The notes beneath the pieces were generated by a model. The model did not search any database, had not been told where the DNA came from, and was given only the letters and a program-made list of their open reading frames with translations. A stretch of 64,000 nt of DNA from NCBI GenBank assembly GCA_036395115.1, contig DASWDU010000037.1, forward strand, positions 50,335 through 114,334. The letters run 5' to 3'. A program made the position numbers and the translations under genes. Positions 1 to 9,338 of this stretch are shown piece by piece; position 1 is the first letter of the stretch; every line of letters begins with the position of its first letter. The DNA comes from Thermoplasmata archaeon. GTDB taxonomy: Archaea; Thermoplasmatota; Thermoplasmata; RBG-16-68-12.

Positions 1-273
1 CTCGTGAATTGGACGGAGCAGGGAGTCCGGACGGTGAAAGAGTCGCCGAAGCGGGTGGACGCGGTGAACGCCCTCGCGAGCAAGCTCGGCGCGAAGATGG
101 ATATCTTCTACACGATGGGCGAGTACGACGTCGTGGCCGTTACGGAGGCGCCGAGCGATGATGTCGCGATGCAGCTGCTCCTCGAGATCGGCAAGATTGG
201 GAACGTGCGGACGAAGACGCTGAAGGCCTGGACCGTCGCCGAGGCCACGAAGGTCCTCTCGAAACTACAATAG
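1..273 (+). CDS. GYD-domain protein, 5' end outside window
   Basis: The reading frame is open from base 1 and ends at 273. The visible residues (VNWTEQGVR, then KESPKRVDAV, then YTMGEYDVVAV) match the GYD family, small ferredoxin-like-fold proteins of about 95-105 residues. Family members usually have a few residues of the first beta strand before the NWTEQG motif, so the GTG at 4 is probably an internal valine and the true start lies upstream. The GEYDVV segment is the family signature. Function is unknown in the family. Confidence 0.85.
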   Translation, partial: LVNWTEQGVRTVKESPKRVDAVNALASKLGAKMDIFYTMGEYDVVAVTEAPSDDVAMQLLLEIGKIGNVRTKTLKAWTVAEATKVLSKLQ

Positions 274-397
274 GCTTCTCGGGGGCGGACGGAACCGTCG
301 CTTGCTGCAGCAAGCGCGTTGCCTGGCTTGAAGCCGTAGAGACTGCCTAGCTCTTCGGACGATCCGCTTCTCTGGCTCGACTGAGCCCGGGGGCCGC

Positions 398-1648
398 CTA
401 CGCGATGCTCCACGTTCTTGTCTGGATCACGCTGCCGTCGCTCCAGAGCAGGTAGAACGTGTAGCTACCCGACGTCAGGGCGACGTTGTTGCCCGACACC
501 CGGAACTGGTCGCCTTCATTGATGGTGTTCCCACCACCGATGTCCGTCCAGTAGATCCGGTAGACGGTGCTACCGACGGTGACGCTGACGTAATTCCCGC
601 CCGTCGTCGGCATCGCAACGGCCGTTCCCGCGCTGGTGCCGATCTGCAGGTTCACCTTGTAGTTCGCTGGGCCGACCGCCTGCGTGACGCCCGCGACCGC
701 GAACGTCGCGTTTCCTGGACTTGCACTCAGGTCCACGCCACTGAACGTCACCTGGGGTCTGCTCACGGGTGGCGGGGGTACCGTGATCGTGCCAACCATT
801 CCGGAAGACTGATGCGGGATACACCAAAACGGGATCACACCCGCGGAATCGAAGAACACGAGGAACCGGGTCGTGCTGCCCGGCAGGAGATCGTGGCTGT
901 ACTGCGTTCCTCCAACGACGTACGTGAAGGTGTGAAACGCCGAATCCTTGTTCACCACGACGATCTCGGTGAGCGTCTGCCGCGCGACCGTGAAATTAGC
1001 CGGGGAGAACGCGAAGTTTTCGGCGGTGACCGTCACCGACGCCTGAGGCAGGAAGTCGTAGGCGCCCCCCGCGGACTTGCTGGCGGCATAGTTGTAGGCG
1101 GCGACGCTCGTGAGGGCCGCGCCGATCGCCAGGAGGGCGACGCCGACCGAGTAGATGCCCTGCCGGCTGTGCCAGCCCTCGCGGGCCGAGAGCTGCGGCC
1201 TCCCTTTGCGCGCTTGCATGAAAGCGAGGACGCCCGCGGGGAGGGACCAGGCGATCGAGAGTAGGCCCAAAACGGTGCCGCCGTACGCATACGGATCTGC
1301 GGGGTTCGCCAGGGCCGGGATGGTGAACGGGATGAAGACGACGAAGAGGTAGGAAATCGCGATGCCCGCGGCCAGATGGACCCACGGCTTCGGCCGCCAC
1401 AACAAGATGACGGTGAAGATGACCGCAGGGATGAGGAACAGGCCAACGAAGGCAAAACCGCCCAGCGAAAAGCCGGTCGAGACGGACAAGGCGATGACCA
1501 AATCGACGAAAGCCAGCACGATGATCATGCGATTGAACGTCCACGGCGCAGGCCGCGTCGTTCTACCCTCGGTCTCATTCGCTTCCATCGTCGAACCACC
1601 ATCGGGCTCCGCTGAGCCGGATTTCCAAGTCTCCCTTCCCCCGGCCAT
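398..1648 (-). CDS. Membrane protein with cupredoxin domain
   Basis: Counting from the GTG at 1678, about five hydrophobic helices lie at roughly residues 50-70, 75-95, 98-122, 133-154 and 174-198. An extracellular cupredoxin domain follows (about 212-302). All four type I copper ligands of a plastocyanin-like site are visible: His249, Cys286, His289 and Met294 in the WCIPHQSSGM segment. A proline linker leads to a beta-rich C-terminal domain of unknown function (about 309-426). It probably binds copper outside the membrane, for electron transfer or copper handling. The start is uncertain: GTG 1678, ATG 1648 or ATG 1588 all keep the helices; ATG 1648 was chosen. It is divergent from the alcohol dehydrogenase gene. 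Confidence 0.8.
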   Translation of the reverse strand: MAGGRETWKSGSAEPDGGSTMEANETEGRTTRPAPWTFNRMIIVLAFVDLVIALSVSTGFSLGGFAFVGLFLIPAVIFTVILLWRPKPWVHLAAGIAISYLFVVFIPFTIPALANPADPYAYGGTVLGLLSIAWSLPAGVLAFMQARKGRPQLSAREGWHSRQGIYSVGVALLAIGAALTSVAAYNYAASKSAGGAYDFLPQASVTVTAENFAFSPANFTVARQTLTEIVVVNKDSAFHTFTYVVGGTQYSHDLLPGSTTRFLVFFDSAGVIPFWCIPHQSSGMVGTITVPPPPVSRPQVTFSGVDLSASPGNATFAVAGVTQAVGPANYKVNLQIGTSAGTAVAMPTTGGNYVSVTVGSTVYRIYWTDIGGGNTINEGDQFRVSGNNVALTSGSYTFYLLWSDGSVIQTRTWSIA

Positions 1649-1783
1649 CGACGAACCCCTCTTCGCGCGGGAGCCCACAATCCGTCAAGTACATTTCGGT
1701 CCGGCCGCGGCGGGGACAAACCCCGACATCGACTCTTCGGAGTCGGCCAAACCGTTTTGTGCCGGGCCCACCTTGGGAGAGGC

Positions 1784-2809
1784 GTGCGTGCGATCCGGTT
1801 CGAGCCGGGCGGAGCCATAAAGCTCGTGCAGGTCCCGAATCCGCAACCGGGACCGGAGGACGTCTTGCTCCAAGTCCTCGCCGCGGGCGTATGTCATACG
1901 GACCTGCACCTCCTCGACGGGATGAAATCGGGCGACCGCCCGCCGATCGTCCCGGGCCACGAGATCGTCGGTCGGATTACGAAGGTCGGCGGCGACGTGT
2001 ACTCGGCGAACGTCGGCGACCGCGTCGTCGTCCACTTCGGACAGCCATGCGGCCGGTGCCGACAGTGCCGGCGCAAGCGCACGAACCTCTGCGAGGAAGG
2101 GCACATGCTCGGTTTCGATCAACCCGGCGGGTACGCCGAGTTCGTCGTCGCGAAGCAATCCACCGTCCTGCCGCTTCCTCCCAACGTGCCCCCGGCCGTC
2201 GCCGCGCCGCTCGGCTGTAGCGGGGCCACCGCACACCGTGCCGTCGTGACCCAGGGCGAGGCGGACGAAGACGACCTCGTCGTCATCATCGGCGCGGGGG
2301 GCGTGGGGCTGTCCGCCGTGCAGATCGCGAAAGTACAGGGGGCGAAAGTCGTCGCAGTCGACACACGGGAGGAGGCGCGCAAGGCGGCCCTGGATTCCGG
2401 CGCCGACGAAGCGGTGGCTCCCGCAGAGGCGGCCAAGGCGGTCCGAGGACTCGTGAACGAGGCCGGGGCCGACGTCGTCGTGGACTTCGTCGGAAAGAGG
2501 AGCACCTTCGACCTCGGTCGCTCGCTGCTGGGATTCGGCGGACGATTCGTCGCCGTGGCTCCTGGGGACGAAACGACGACGGTGCGGGCGAACGACCTCG
2601 TCAATGGCGGCAAGTCGTACCTCGGCGTCTATTCGTCCACGATGGCGGACCTCGCGCGGGTGATCGCGCTCGCGGAGGCGAAGCGGCTCACGCCCGTCGT
2701 GACTCGGAAGGAGCCGCTGGCGAGCGCCGAGGGCGTCCTCAAGGACCTCCGAAACGAGCGGATCGTTGGCCGCGCGGTCCTCTTCCCCGGGCCAACGGAC
2801 CCGGACTAG
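1784..2809 (+). CDS. Zinc-dependent alcohol dehydrogenase (MDR family)
   Basis: A 341-residue medium-chain dehydrogenase/reductase that should oxidise an alcohol with NAD(P). Catalytic zinc ligands are visible at Cys37 and in the GHE motif (His59, Glu60), with Cys145 in the third-ligand position. Four structural-zinc cysteines lie at 89, 92, 95 and 103. The Rossmann motif GAGGVG is at 170-175. Family members begin close to the RAIRF strand, so the GTG at 1784 is preferred over the upstream TTG at 1757. A GGGAGAGG Shine-Dalgarno-like stretch sits just before it. Substrate cannot be read from the sequence. Confidence 0.92.
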   Translation: MRAIRFEPGGAIKLVQVPNPQPGPEDVLLQVLAAGVCHTDLHLLDGMKSGDRPPIVPGHEIVGRITKVGGDVYSANVGDRVVVHFGQPCGRCRQCRRKRTNLCEEGHMLGFDQPGGYAEFVVAKQSTVLPLPPNVPPAVAAPLGCSGATAHRAVVTQGEADEDDLVVIIGAGGVGLSAVQIAKVQGAKVVAVDTREEARKAALDSGADEAVAPAEAAKAVRGLVNEAGADVVVDFVGKRSTFDLGRSLLGFGGRFVAVAPGDETTTVRANDLVNGGKSYLGVYSSTMADLARVIALAEAKRLTPVVTRKEPLASAEGVLKDLRNERIVGRAVLFPGPTDPD

Positions 2810-2917
2810 GTCCCGCCTCCCCCGGAGGCCCAATCGCCGACGTGCGCTCGTCCATACATCACGTGCCACACGCGGAGATCACGCACATCGGGGCTCCCCG
2901 CGGCTTCGCGGATCGGA

Positions 2918-3607
2918 TCAACGCGCTCTCCGGACGAGGAAGTGGAACAAGTTCCCCTCCTTTCGCTCGTCGATCACCGGCTGGCTCGTCTGGTCTGACC
3001 ACCGCACCATTTCAATCGGCGCTGTCGGATCGTCCGTCACGAGGTGGACGACCTCGCCGATCGGAATCTGCGCGAGCAGTTCGTTCAGCTTCACGAGAAC
3101 CGCGGAGCACTCGACACCGATCTCGAACATCTCGTGATCCGGGAATGCAGCGAAGCACCGAACCCGCAACGCCTTGATGTTCTTCGCGAGTGTGTCCCGC
3201 GCGTCCCGCGTCGCCTCCAACGCACTCCGGTCCGCCCGATTCGTCGGATGGAGGCGCGCAAACCATCCGTCACCGTACGGCGCGTCGACGATCGTCCGCG
3301 GCTTCGCGAGGACCGCTCCGTTGACTTCCTTCAAGATCCCGCCGACCGGCGCCCGAATCGGGCCGAAGTACTTCGCGCTCTCGACGAGCCCGATCGCCGC
3401 GCCAGCCGGATACTCGAGGTCGAGCGGCTTCGCCCTGATTCGCGTAATCAGGCCTGCGACGGCGACGTAAATGCTCGTGATGCCCACGGCGACATCGCCC
3501 GAGTCCAAGAGGCGGGCCCAAGTGAGGCCGTCCCGTTCGTACAGGAGGTCGTCCGGGAAATCGCAGTGCTCGATCTCCACCGGAGGTCCCTCAGCGAAGG
3601 AAGACAT
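2918..3607 (-). CDS. GcvH-like lipoyl domain fused to TusA-like domain
   Basis: About 229 residues. The N-terminal part (to about residue 123) is a glycine cleavage H-protein: the lipoyl-lysine region reads GLVESAKYFGPI, with the lysine at 79 kept, followed by APVGGIL and PYGDGW. The C-terminal part (about 143-229) resembles the sulfur carrier TusA. The TusA cysteine is retained (Cys167, VECSAVLVKL), but the usual CPxP is CSAV. There is no stop or frame change between the parts. The ATG at 3607 overlaps the pirin stop by 17 bases; ATG 3628 is an alternative. GcvH-like and TusA proteins act together in lipoate-dependent sulfur transfer (sHdr-type pathways) in other organisms, so a sulfur-transfer role is plausible but inferred. 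Confidence 0.82.
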   Translation of the reverse strand: MSSFAEGPPVEIEHCDFPDDLLYERDGLTWARLLDSGDVAVGITSIYVAVAGLITRIRAKPLDLEYPAGAAIGLVESAKYFGPIRAPVGGILKEVNGAVLAKPRTIVDAPYGDGWFARLHPTNRADRSALEATRDARDTLAKNIKALRVRCFAAFPDHEMFEIGVECSAVLVKLNELLAQIPIGEVVHLVTDDPTAPIEMVRWSDQTSQPVIDERKEGNLFHFLVRRAR

Positions 3608-4307
3608 CTGCAAGGAGGAGTTCCGCATCCGAGTCGGCGCGAACGCTCACGGCCGGTTCGCCCACGACCCTCGCCGCGCCGAGCGCTGGAACGGCCTTTC
3701 CGTTCACGCGGACCGGGCCGCCGCTCAAGACGTAGAGGTATGCACCCCGGTGATCCTCGAGCGGATGCGAGACCGTCCGGTCCGCCTCCAGGAACGAGGA
3801 GAACACGCGCGCATCTGACAGGATCGTCAGCGCGTTCCGGTCGTCGTTCGAGACGAGCGAGAGCAACCGATTCGTGCGGTCCGCCTTCCGGACCACCTTC
3901 TGTTCTACGGACGGCTCGAGGCCCGGGGTCGACGGAACGTACCACATCTGGATGAAACGCATTGGGAGGTCCTTCCGATTGTTGATCTCGCTGTGCCACA
4001 TCCCGCGCCCGACGGTCGTGTGCTGCGCCCATCCCTCCTTCAGTACCCCGCCCTCGCCATTCTCGTCCGCGTGCCGGAACTCGCCGGCCGCGCAGTATGT
4101 GACGACCTCGATTTCGCGGTGCGGATGCAACGGCCAGACGGCGCCCGGCGTGAGCGTGTCGTCGTTGAAGACCCGCAACGTGCCGAACCGTACCCACTCC
4201 GGGTCGAAGTACCGATCGAACGAGAAGTGCCAACGGCCGTGGGCCGAGCCTCCATCGATGGGCACGTCCGTCTGGAAGATCGACTCGGGGCTCCGGACCG
4301 TGATCAT
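3591..4307 (-). CDS. Pirin family protein (bicupin)
   Basis: About 238 residues, usual for pirins. The N-terminal cupin carries the pirin metal site: His61-x-His63 in WPLHPHREIEV, and His105-x-Glu107 in GMWHSEIN. The C-terminal half has a second degenerate cupin (YLYVLSGGPVRVNG). Bacterial relatives have quercetin 2,3-dioxygenase activity; the role in archaea is unknown. The ATG at 4307 aligns with the usual pirin N-terminus; the upstream ATG at 4367 adds a basic extension and is less likely. It overlaps and probably is co-transcribed with the GcvH-TusA gene downstream. Confidence 0.9.
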   Translation of the reverse strand: MITVRSPESIFQTDVPIDGGSAHGRWHFSFDRYFDPEWVRFGTLRVFNDDTLTPGAVWPLHPHREIEVVTYCAAGEFRHADENGEGGVLKEGWAQHTTVGRGMWHSEINNRKDLPMRFIQMWYVPSTPGLEPSVEQKVVRKADRTNRLLSLVSNDDRNALTILSDARVFSSFLEADRTVSHPLEDHRGAYLYVLSGGPVRVNGKAVPALGAARVVGEPAVSVRADSDAELLLADVFLR

Positions 4308-4458
4308 GGGGACGATTCGAAGGCGGCGGATGACTTTGAAGGTTTGGCGGCCCCGCCACCGGAACAATCGACCGAAACGCTTTAGCGCCCGCCGACCGCG
4401 TACGGGACCGGATCGTATGGCGCGTCACCATCCCCCGCCAGCCGAAGGAGGAGAGCGC

Positions 4459-4899
4459 GTGACGGCCGTCTACCTGTTTTACCGGACTGGAGAGCCCCTC
4501 GTCGCGCTCGCGGCCGGCCGCACCCTCCCGATCGAGGCGGAGCAGCTCGAGAGCCTCCTGTCCGTCGTCGGGGACTTCGTGGAGACGAGCGTCTCCGGGC
4601 CCCGCGGATACGCCGCGACGGCGATGCGGTACGAGAACCTCGCGATCGTCGCGGTCCGCGGCGAATTCACGATCGCCGTCGCGGTCTACGACGGACAAGC
4701 GTCGGAGGCGTTGCGGGCCGACCTCCTCCGGACCGTGCAGACGTTCGAGGAGCGCCGGTGGCGGGACCTCGGCAGCTGGGAGGACGCGACGAAGGTCGCC
4801 GAGGACGCGGCGGCGGAGTTGGGGAACTTCCTCGGCCCCCGGGCGGGGCGGGCGACGACGCGATTCCGGAGAGGGCGTCCCGCGGACGTCCGGCCGTAG
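4459..4899 (+). CDS. Roadblock/longin-like domain protein
   Basis: About 146 residues starting at a GTG with GGAGGAGA just upstream. The order is beta hairpin ([13 protein letters not shown]), helix with the pattern [12 protein letters not shown], sheet ending in [21 protein letters not shown], then a helix. This is the layout of archaeal roadblock/longin-like proteins. The same pattern (DVLSGMFTVVQLF, then a YLAVLF strand) is the cytoplasmic tail of the giant surface protein at 11955-16457. In other organisms such domains regulate small GTPases. A basic, probably disordered tail ends the protein. Function is inferred from fold only. Confidence 0.65.
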   Translation: MTAVYLFYRTGEPLVALAAGRTLPIEAEQLESLLSVVGDFVETSVSGPRGYAATAMRYENLAIVAVRGEFTIAVAVYDGQASEALRADLLRTVQTFEERRWRDLGSWEDATKVAEDAAAELGNFLGPRAGRATTRFRRGRPADVRP

Positions 4900-4945
4900 G
4901 CAGAGACCTTATCCCGCGGACGGACCATGGTCCCGTACGGGCATC

Positions 4946-5344
4946 ATGGAGCGGCGGAACATCGCCTCCGGGGCGAAATGGGAGCCGATCGTCGGGTACT
5001 CGCGGGCCGTCCGAGTGGGGCCGTGGGTCTTCGTGTCCGGGACGACCGCGACGGACGCGAACGGCCGGGTCGTCGCCCCGGGAGACGCGTACGGCCAGGC
5101 GGCGTACGTCCTCCGCAAGATCGAGGCGGCCCTGGAGAAGGCAGGCGCGCGGTTGGAGCACGTCGTCCGGACGCGCATCTTCGTGACGAACATGGACGAC
5201 TGGGAGCGGGTCGGCAAGGCGCACGCGGAGTTCTTCGGGGACGTCCGGCCCGCCCTGACGCTCGTCCAGGTGAGCCGACTCGTCGCGCCCGAGCTGCTCG
5301 TCGAGATCGAGGCCGACGCCGTGATCCCGGAGGCACCGGCGTGA
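4946..5344 (+). CDS. RidA/YjgF family protein
   Basis: 132 residues. Family hallmarks include [20 protein letters not shown] near the N-terminus, the helix [28 protein letters not shown], and [12 protein letters not shown]. RidA proteins form trimers that hydrolyse reactive enamine/imine intermediates; this one lacks the classical NIG(E/A)QI segment and resembles broader Rid subgroups, so deaminase activity is uncertain. Its stop overlaps the GTG start of the MOSC gene, suggesting translational coupling. Confidence 0.88.
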   Translation: MERRNIASGAKWEPIVGYSRAVRVGPWVFVSGTTATDANGRVVAPGDAYGQAAYVLRKIEAALEKAGARLEHVVRTRIFVTNMDDWERVGKAHAEFFGDVRPALTLVQVSRLVAPELLVEIEADAVIPEAPA

Positions 5345-5856
5345 GTCGCGGGACCGGCGAAGTCGTCTCGATCCACGTCGCCCCGCAGGCGGAGGCCGAG
5401 ATGCGCTCCCTCCGGACGGTCCGCGCGGTCCCGGGGCGAGGCCTGGAAGGGGACCGCTATTTCATAGCCGCAGGCACCTACTCGAACCAGCCGGGCCCCG
5501 GCCGCGAGGTCACTCTCATCGAGCTCGAGGCGATCGAGGCGATGGCCCGCGACAACGAGGTGCGGATCGCCACCGGAGACGCGCGGCGGAACGTCGTGAC
5601 GCGCGGGGTCGCGTTGAACCACCTGGTCGGTCGCGAGTTTCGGGTGGGCGGGGTTCGGCTGCGCGGCGTGCGACTCTGCGAACCGTGCTCCCATCTGGAG
5701 GGCCTGACGCGACGGGGCGTCCTCGGAGGGCTGGTGCACCGCGGCGGGCTCCGCGCGCAGATCCTCTCGGAGGGCGACATCCGCGTCGGGGATCCGATCG
5801 AGCCGCTGGAGGGCGCGCCGGTGGGCTTCGGACTCTCCGGCGCCGCCGACCACTGA
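5341..5856 (+). CDS. MOSC domain protein
   Basis: 171 residues from a GTG that overlaps the ridA-like stop (GTGA). It carries the MOSC pattern: an N-terminal VSIHVAP strand, LEGDRYF, the [14 protein letters not shown] block, and [10 protein letters not shown] with the conserved cysteine. MOSC domains bind or transfer sulfur to the molybdenum cofactor in eukaryotic sulfurases and in YiiM/YcbX-type proteins. No molybdoenzyme gene is in the window, so the partner is unknown. Operonic with the RidA-like gene. Confidence 0.88.
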   Translation: MSRGTGEVVSIHVAPQAEAEMRSLRTVRAVPGRGLEGDRYFIAAGTYSNQPGPGREVTLIELEAIEAMARDNEVRIATGDARRNVVTRGVALNHLVGREFRVGGVRLRGVRLCEPCSHLEGLTRRGVLGGLVHRGGLRAQILSEGDIRVGDPIEPLEGAPVGFGLSGAADH

Positions 5857-5915
5857 ACGAACCGAATCGTGGGACAACCGCATCCTTATTGTCCCGACGC
5901 GCCCTCTGCCATGCC

Positions 5916-7577
5916 ATGCAGGAGCCGCAGACCGAGACGGAGCGCGCGGTGTTCGACCTGTGGACGGAACTCCGGCCCGACGAGGCGTTCATCCAAGGGG
6001 TCGAGTCGTGCGCGGGCCGGTTCTTCGTCCCGACGCCCTCGAGGGTCCGACGCATGCTCGATCGGATCGCACGGATCCAGAGGGCCACGGACGACCCGAC
6101 GGAACGGAAGCTCCTCGCCTCGTTCCGCGCCCGGATCGAACTGCGCGAGCCTGCGCTCCTACCGGAAGCGCTCGTCGAGTCCCTGTTCGGCTACATGGTC
6201 AAGGAGGGCGTGAGGCCGGAGCACATTCGCGGCCTCGCGAACGACGGGCGCAAGGCGCTCGACGCGCGGCGGGCCCAGCTGCGGGGACGCACTCCGGCCG
6301 GGATGCGGGCGCTCGTGCAGCTCGCCTGCAACGGTCTCTCGCAGATCCTCGAGACCATCGATGCGGAACTCCGCGAGCCGAGCGCCCGGACCGCCGTGAA
6401 GGCACTCAAGGCCGCGAACGCTCGATACGCCAAGGCGTTCGATCTCCGGGGCTTCCGACCCGAGGCGACGTTCGACGAGACGTACGCGTTGTTCCGGAAG
6501 ACCGGGGCGGAGCTCGGCCGATCGCGGTCGTACGGGCGCGCGCTGCGGGACCTCTGGGACTACAACGAGACGCCGGCGCAGGTGGAGGCCGCGGGCCTCC
6601 GGATGCTGCGGCGGGAGCTGCCTCACTTCAAGTCGCTCATCCGCCGGTCCGCGAGTGAACTCCGCTGCAAGCCGACCGCGGAGGCGGTGAACGAGAAGCT
6701 GAGGGTGCGGCGCGGCCTGCGACCCGATCAGGTCCTCCCGTTCCTGAGACAGGTCCGAGAGCCCGCGATGCGCGTCGCACACCGGCACGTCGTGGCGATT
6801 AACCCGGCCTACACGACGGAGATCATCGAGACGCCGCCGTACATGGTGAACGTCACCCCCTCCGGAGCCGCATTCGAGGTCGACGCCCTCACCGACCATT
6901 CGAAGGAGATCTTCCTCGCGACGACCGACGAGCGGAGCGCCGCGAGACCGCCGCCGGGGGAGCTCCTGAACCTGCTCGTCCACGAGGAGTACGGCCACTG
7001 CGTGCACGGATCCAACTCGGCGCACGCGTTCGCCGCGACGCCGCGCGCCCTCGACATCATCAACTCGACGTTCGTCTGCGTCTCAGAAGGCATCGCCTTC
7101 CAGAGGGAGTTGGAATTCCTGCCGGTCCTCCAGGAGATCGCCGCGGGCAAGCTGTCGGGCGAGGCCGAGGACGCGTTCGCGGAGGCGCTCGAGCCGTGGG
7201 GCGGGATCACCGCCGCGAGCCGCGAGTACGAGTTCCTCACACAGCTCTGGCGGATGGTGCGGTTCCTGCGGGTGATCGGCGACGCGCGCATCAACTCGGG
7301 AAAGCAAGACCTCGTGGGGTTCGTCGAGTGGGCGCACCGGACGACGGGCCTCGAGCGGGCGACAGTCTACTACCAACTCTTCCCCGCCCACCAGGTGATC
7401 GGGCCAGGGTACGCGTCGACGTACGCGATCATCGGGGAGCGGATTCGGGCGTTGCAGCAGGACGCCCTGAGCCGCGGCAAGACGCTCCGGGACTTCAACG
7501 CGTACGCGAGCTCGCTCGGCTGGCCGCCGAAGTCCGTGTTCGAGGAGAAACTCGAGGCGTGGGTTCGCGCGGCCTGA
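5916..7577 (+). CDS. Predicted zinc metallopeptidase, DUF885/M32-like
   Basis: 553 residues, largely helical. The likely metal site is LVHEEYGHCVHG (His356, Glu357, His361), followed 30 residues after His361 by Glu391 in VSEGIAFQRE. This resembles gluzincin peptidases (M3/M32 have HEFGH-H then an EGxA glutamate; DUF885 has a longer HE..PGHH motif), but the spacing here is HExxxH rather than canonical HExxH. The C-terminal part (YYQLFPAHQVIGPGYASTY) is like the DUF885/carboxypeptidase substrate region. The first ATG after the RidA-MOSC pair with good family-like N-terminal length was chosen. Peptidase activity is inferred. Confidence 0.7.
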   Translation: MQEPQTETERAVFDLWTELRPDEAFIQGVESCAGRFFVPTPSRVRRMLDRIARIQRATDDPTERKLLASFRARIELREPALLPEALVESLFGYMVKEGVRPEHIRGLANDGRKALDARRAQLRGRTPAGMRALVQLACNGLSQILETIDAELREPSARTAVKALKAANARYAKAFDLRGFRPEATFDETYALFRKTGAELGRSRSYGRALRDLWDYNETPAQVEAAGLRMLRRELPHFKSLIRRSASELRCKPTAEAVNEKLRVRRGLRPDQVLPFLRQVREPAMRVAHRHVVAINPAYTTEIIETPPYMVNVTPSGAAFEVDALTDHSKEIFLATTDERSAARPPPGELLNLLVHEEYGHCVHGSNSAHAFAATPRALDIINSTFVCVSEGIAFQRELEFLPVLQEIAAGKLSGEAEDAFAEALEPWGGITAASREYEFLTQLWRMVRFLRVIGDARINSGKQDLVGFVEWAHRTTGLERATVYYQLFPAHQVIGPGYASTYAIIGERIRALQQDALSRGKTLRDFNAYASSLGWPPKSVFEEKLEAWVRAA

Positions 7578-7675
7578 ACCGCTCCAATGGCCATGACGTG
7601 CTTGGATGGAATTCTTTATGGGCACCGCTCCGATAGCCGCGCGCTTCCCCGCCTCGGGGATTCGGAGACTCGACG

Positions 7676-8875
7676 ATGGCCAAGCGGAAATCGGCACGTA
7701 GGAGGGCGACCAAGACGGCCGCGCGGAAACGGAAGCTCTACGACATGGCGCTCATCCAGCGCGGCGCACGCCTGCGGCGGTCCCCGTTCTTCGACAAGAC
7801 ACTCGAAGCGGGCTGCAAGTCGTATACGGTCTACAACCACACGTTCCTGCCGAGCTACTTCGACGACCCCGTGAAGGAGTACTGGCACCTCCTGAAGCAC
7901 GTCGCCCTCTGGGACGTTGCCGTGGAGCGCAACGTGGAGATCAGCGGTCCCGACGCCTTCGCCTTCATGCAACTCCTCACGCCCCGGGACATGCGGAACT
8001 GCAAGGTCGGCCAAGGGAAGTACGTCCTCATCACGGACGAGGACGGGGGCATCCTGAACGACCCCGTGCTCCTGCGCCTCGAGGAGAACCGATTCTGGAT
8101 TGCCTTGGCGGACAGCGACATCCTCCTCTGGGCCAAGGGTGTCGCCTACCACTCCGGAATGGACGTCAAGATCACGGAGCCGGACGCGTCGCCCCTTCAG
8201 GTCCAAGGTCCAAAGTCGAAGGCACTCATGACGGATCTGTTCGGGGAGAAGGTCACTTCCCTCCCGTACTACTTCTTTACGCGGGCGGACCTCGACGGAA
8301 TCCCGCTCGTCGTCACGCGTACCGGCTGGACCGGGGAGGTTGGCTATGAGCTGTACCTCCTCGACGGATCCCGGGGCGGGGACCTCTGGGACGCGGTCGT
8401 GAAGGCCGGAAAGCAGTACAACCTTCGGCCCACGGGTCCCTCGGACATCCGCCGGATCGAGGCGGGCATCCTGAACTACGGCGCCGACATGACGATCGAG
8501 AACAACCCCTATGAGGTCGACCTCGGCCGGCTCGTGGACCTCGACAAGTCGAGCGACTTCATCGGCAAGGAGGCCCTCCAGCGAATCAAGGACGAAGGCC
8601 CGAAGTGGAGGCTCATTGGAATCGAGATCGACGGAAAGCCGATCGAATTCAACATGACGAAGTGGACCGTGACGGCGGGAGGCCGCCCCGTTGGCCGCGT
8701 GACCTCCGCGATTCACTCCCCTCGGCTCAAGAAGAACATTGGATACGCGATGCTACCGATCACGCACGCAGACCTTGGGATGGAACTCACCGTGGAACAC
8801 CCTGACGGACCGCGGCCCGCCACGGTCGTGAAGAAGCCGTTCATCGACCCGGGGAAAGAAATCCCGAAAGGCTAG
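7676..8875 (+). CDS. GcvT/DmdA-family aminomethyltransferase-like protein
   Basis: 399 residues resembling the glycine-cleavage T-protein superfamily, closest in feel to dimethylsulfoniopropionate demethylase DmdA. Visible blocks are RRSPFFDKTLEAG, SYTVYNHTFLP, ALWDVAVERNVEISGPDA, LLTPRDM, TDEDGGILNDPVLL, RTGWTGEVGYELY and GADMTIENNPYEV. Such enzymes pass a methyl or methylene group to folate-type carriers. A lysine/arginine-rich stretch of about 25 residues precedes the domain; ATG 7745 would remove it. A TATA-like CTTTATGGG lies at about 7612. The actual substrate cannot be decided, because related proteins include sarcosine- and glycine-type demethylases. Confidence 0.8.
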   Translation: MAKRKSARRRATKTAARKRKLYDMALIQRGARLRRSPFFDKTLEAGCKSYTVYNHTFLPSYFDDPVKEYWHLLKHVALWDVAVERNVEISGPDAFAFMQLLTPRDMRNCKVGQGKYVLITDEDGGILNDPVLLRLEENRFWIALADSDILLWAKGVAYHSGMDVKITEPDASPLQVQGPKSKALMTDLFGEKVTSLPYYFFTRADLDGIPLVVTRTGWTGEVGYELYLLDGSRGGDLWDAVVKAGKQYNLRPTGPSDIRRIEAGILNYGADMTIENNPYEVDLGRLVDLDKSSDFIGKEALQRIKDEGPKWRLIGIEIDGKPIEFNMTKWTVTAGGRPVGRVTSAIHSPRLKKNIGYAMLPITHADLGMELTVEHPDGPRPATVVKKPFIDPGKEIPKG

Positions 8876-8998
8876 GCGCGCATCCTACTTGTTCTGCGTC
8901 TGCAGGGTCAGCGGCAGCCCCCGGTAGACCGTCGCGTTCAAGAGGGTGGCGCGTTCCGCACCGCAAACCGGTAATCGGAGGGAGCCCATGGACGGGAC

Positions 8999-9331
8999 GT
9001 GGCGGAGGACGTCCGCGAGGCATTCGTCCGTCGCGTGAAGCCGATCGACCCGCTCTTCAAAGGGGGAGACCTCGAACGTTTCTGGACGATGCTGCGCGAC
9101 CTGGTGGCGATGGCCCCGCAGCGGGTTGATTTGTCGCAGAAAAAATCCCACTATTTGGCGAGCCTCGCGGCTCGCTCCCTCGCCCGCGACGACCCTCGTT
9201 CCGCCCTGCGGTTCCTCGAGTTCGCAGACCGTTCGGTCGATCGGAGCCATCTCACTCCGTTCCTCCTGACCGAACGGGAAGAATTCCGACGGCAAGCCGA
9301 GGCCGCCCTGGGCCCCGCACCCCGTCCGTAG
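8999..9331 (+). CDS. Hypothetical helical protein
   Basis: 110 residues from a GTG. I do not recognise a family. The predicted protein is helical and charged (EAFVRRVKPIDPLFK, then SLAARSLARDDPRSALRFLEFAD) with no membrane span. Third codon positions are almost all G or C, as in flanking real genes, which supports coding on this strand rather than the opposite one. It converges on the YaaA-like gene with 7 bases between stops. The 120 bases before it hold no other gene I can support. Confidence 0.55.
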   Translation: MAEDVREAFVRRVKPIDPLFKGGDLERFWTMLRDLVAMAPQRVDLSQKKSHYLASLAARSLARDDPRSALRFLEFADRSVDRSHLTPFLLTEREEFRRQAEAALGPAPRP

Positions 9332-9338
9332 CGCAGCC

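Noticed and set aside
2918..3607. GcvH-TusA fusion as a frameshift artefact
   Set aside because: The frame is continuous and the linker reads as ordinary protein with GC-biased third positions, so a true fusion is preferred.
8885..9295. A 136-codon minus-strand frame opposite the small hypothetical gene at 8999
   Set aside because: The plus strand has the GC-biased third positions; the minus frame does not.
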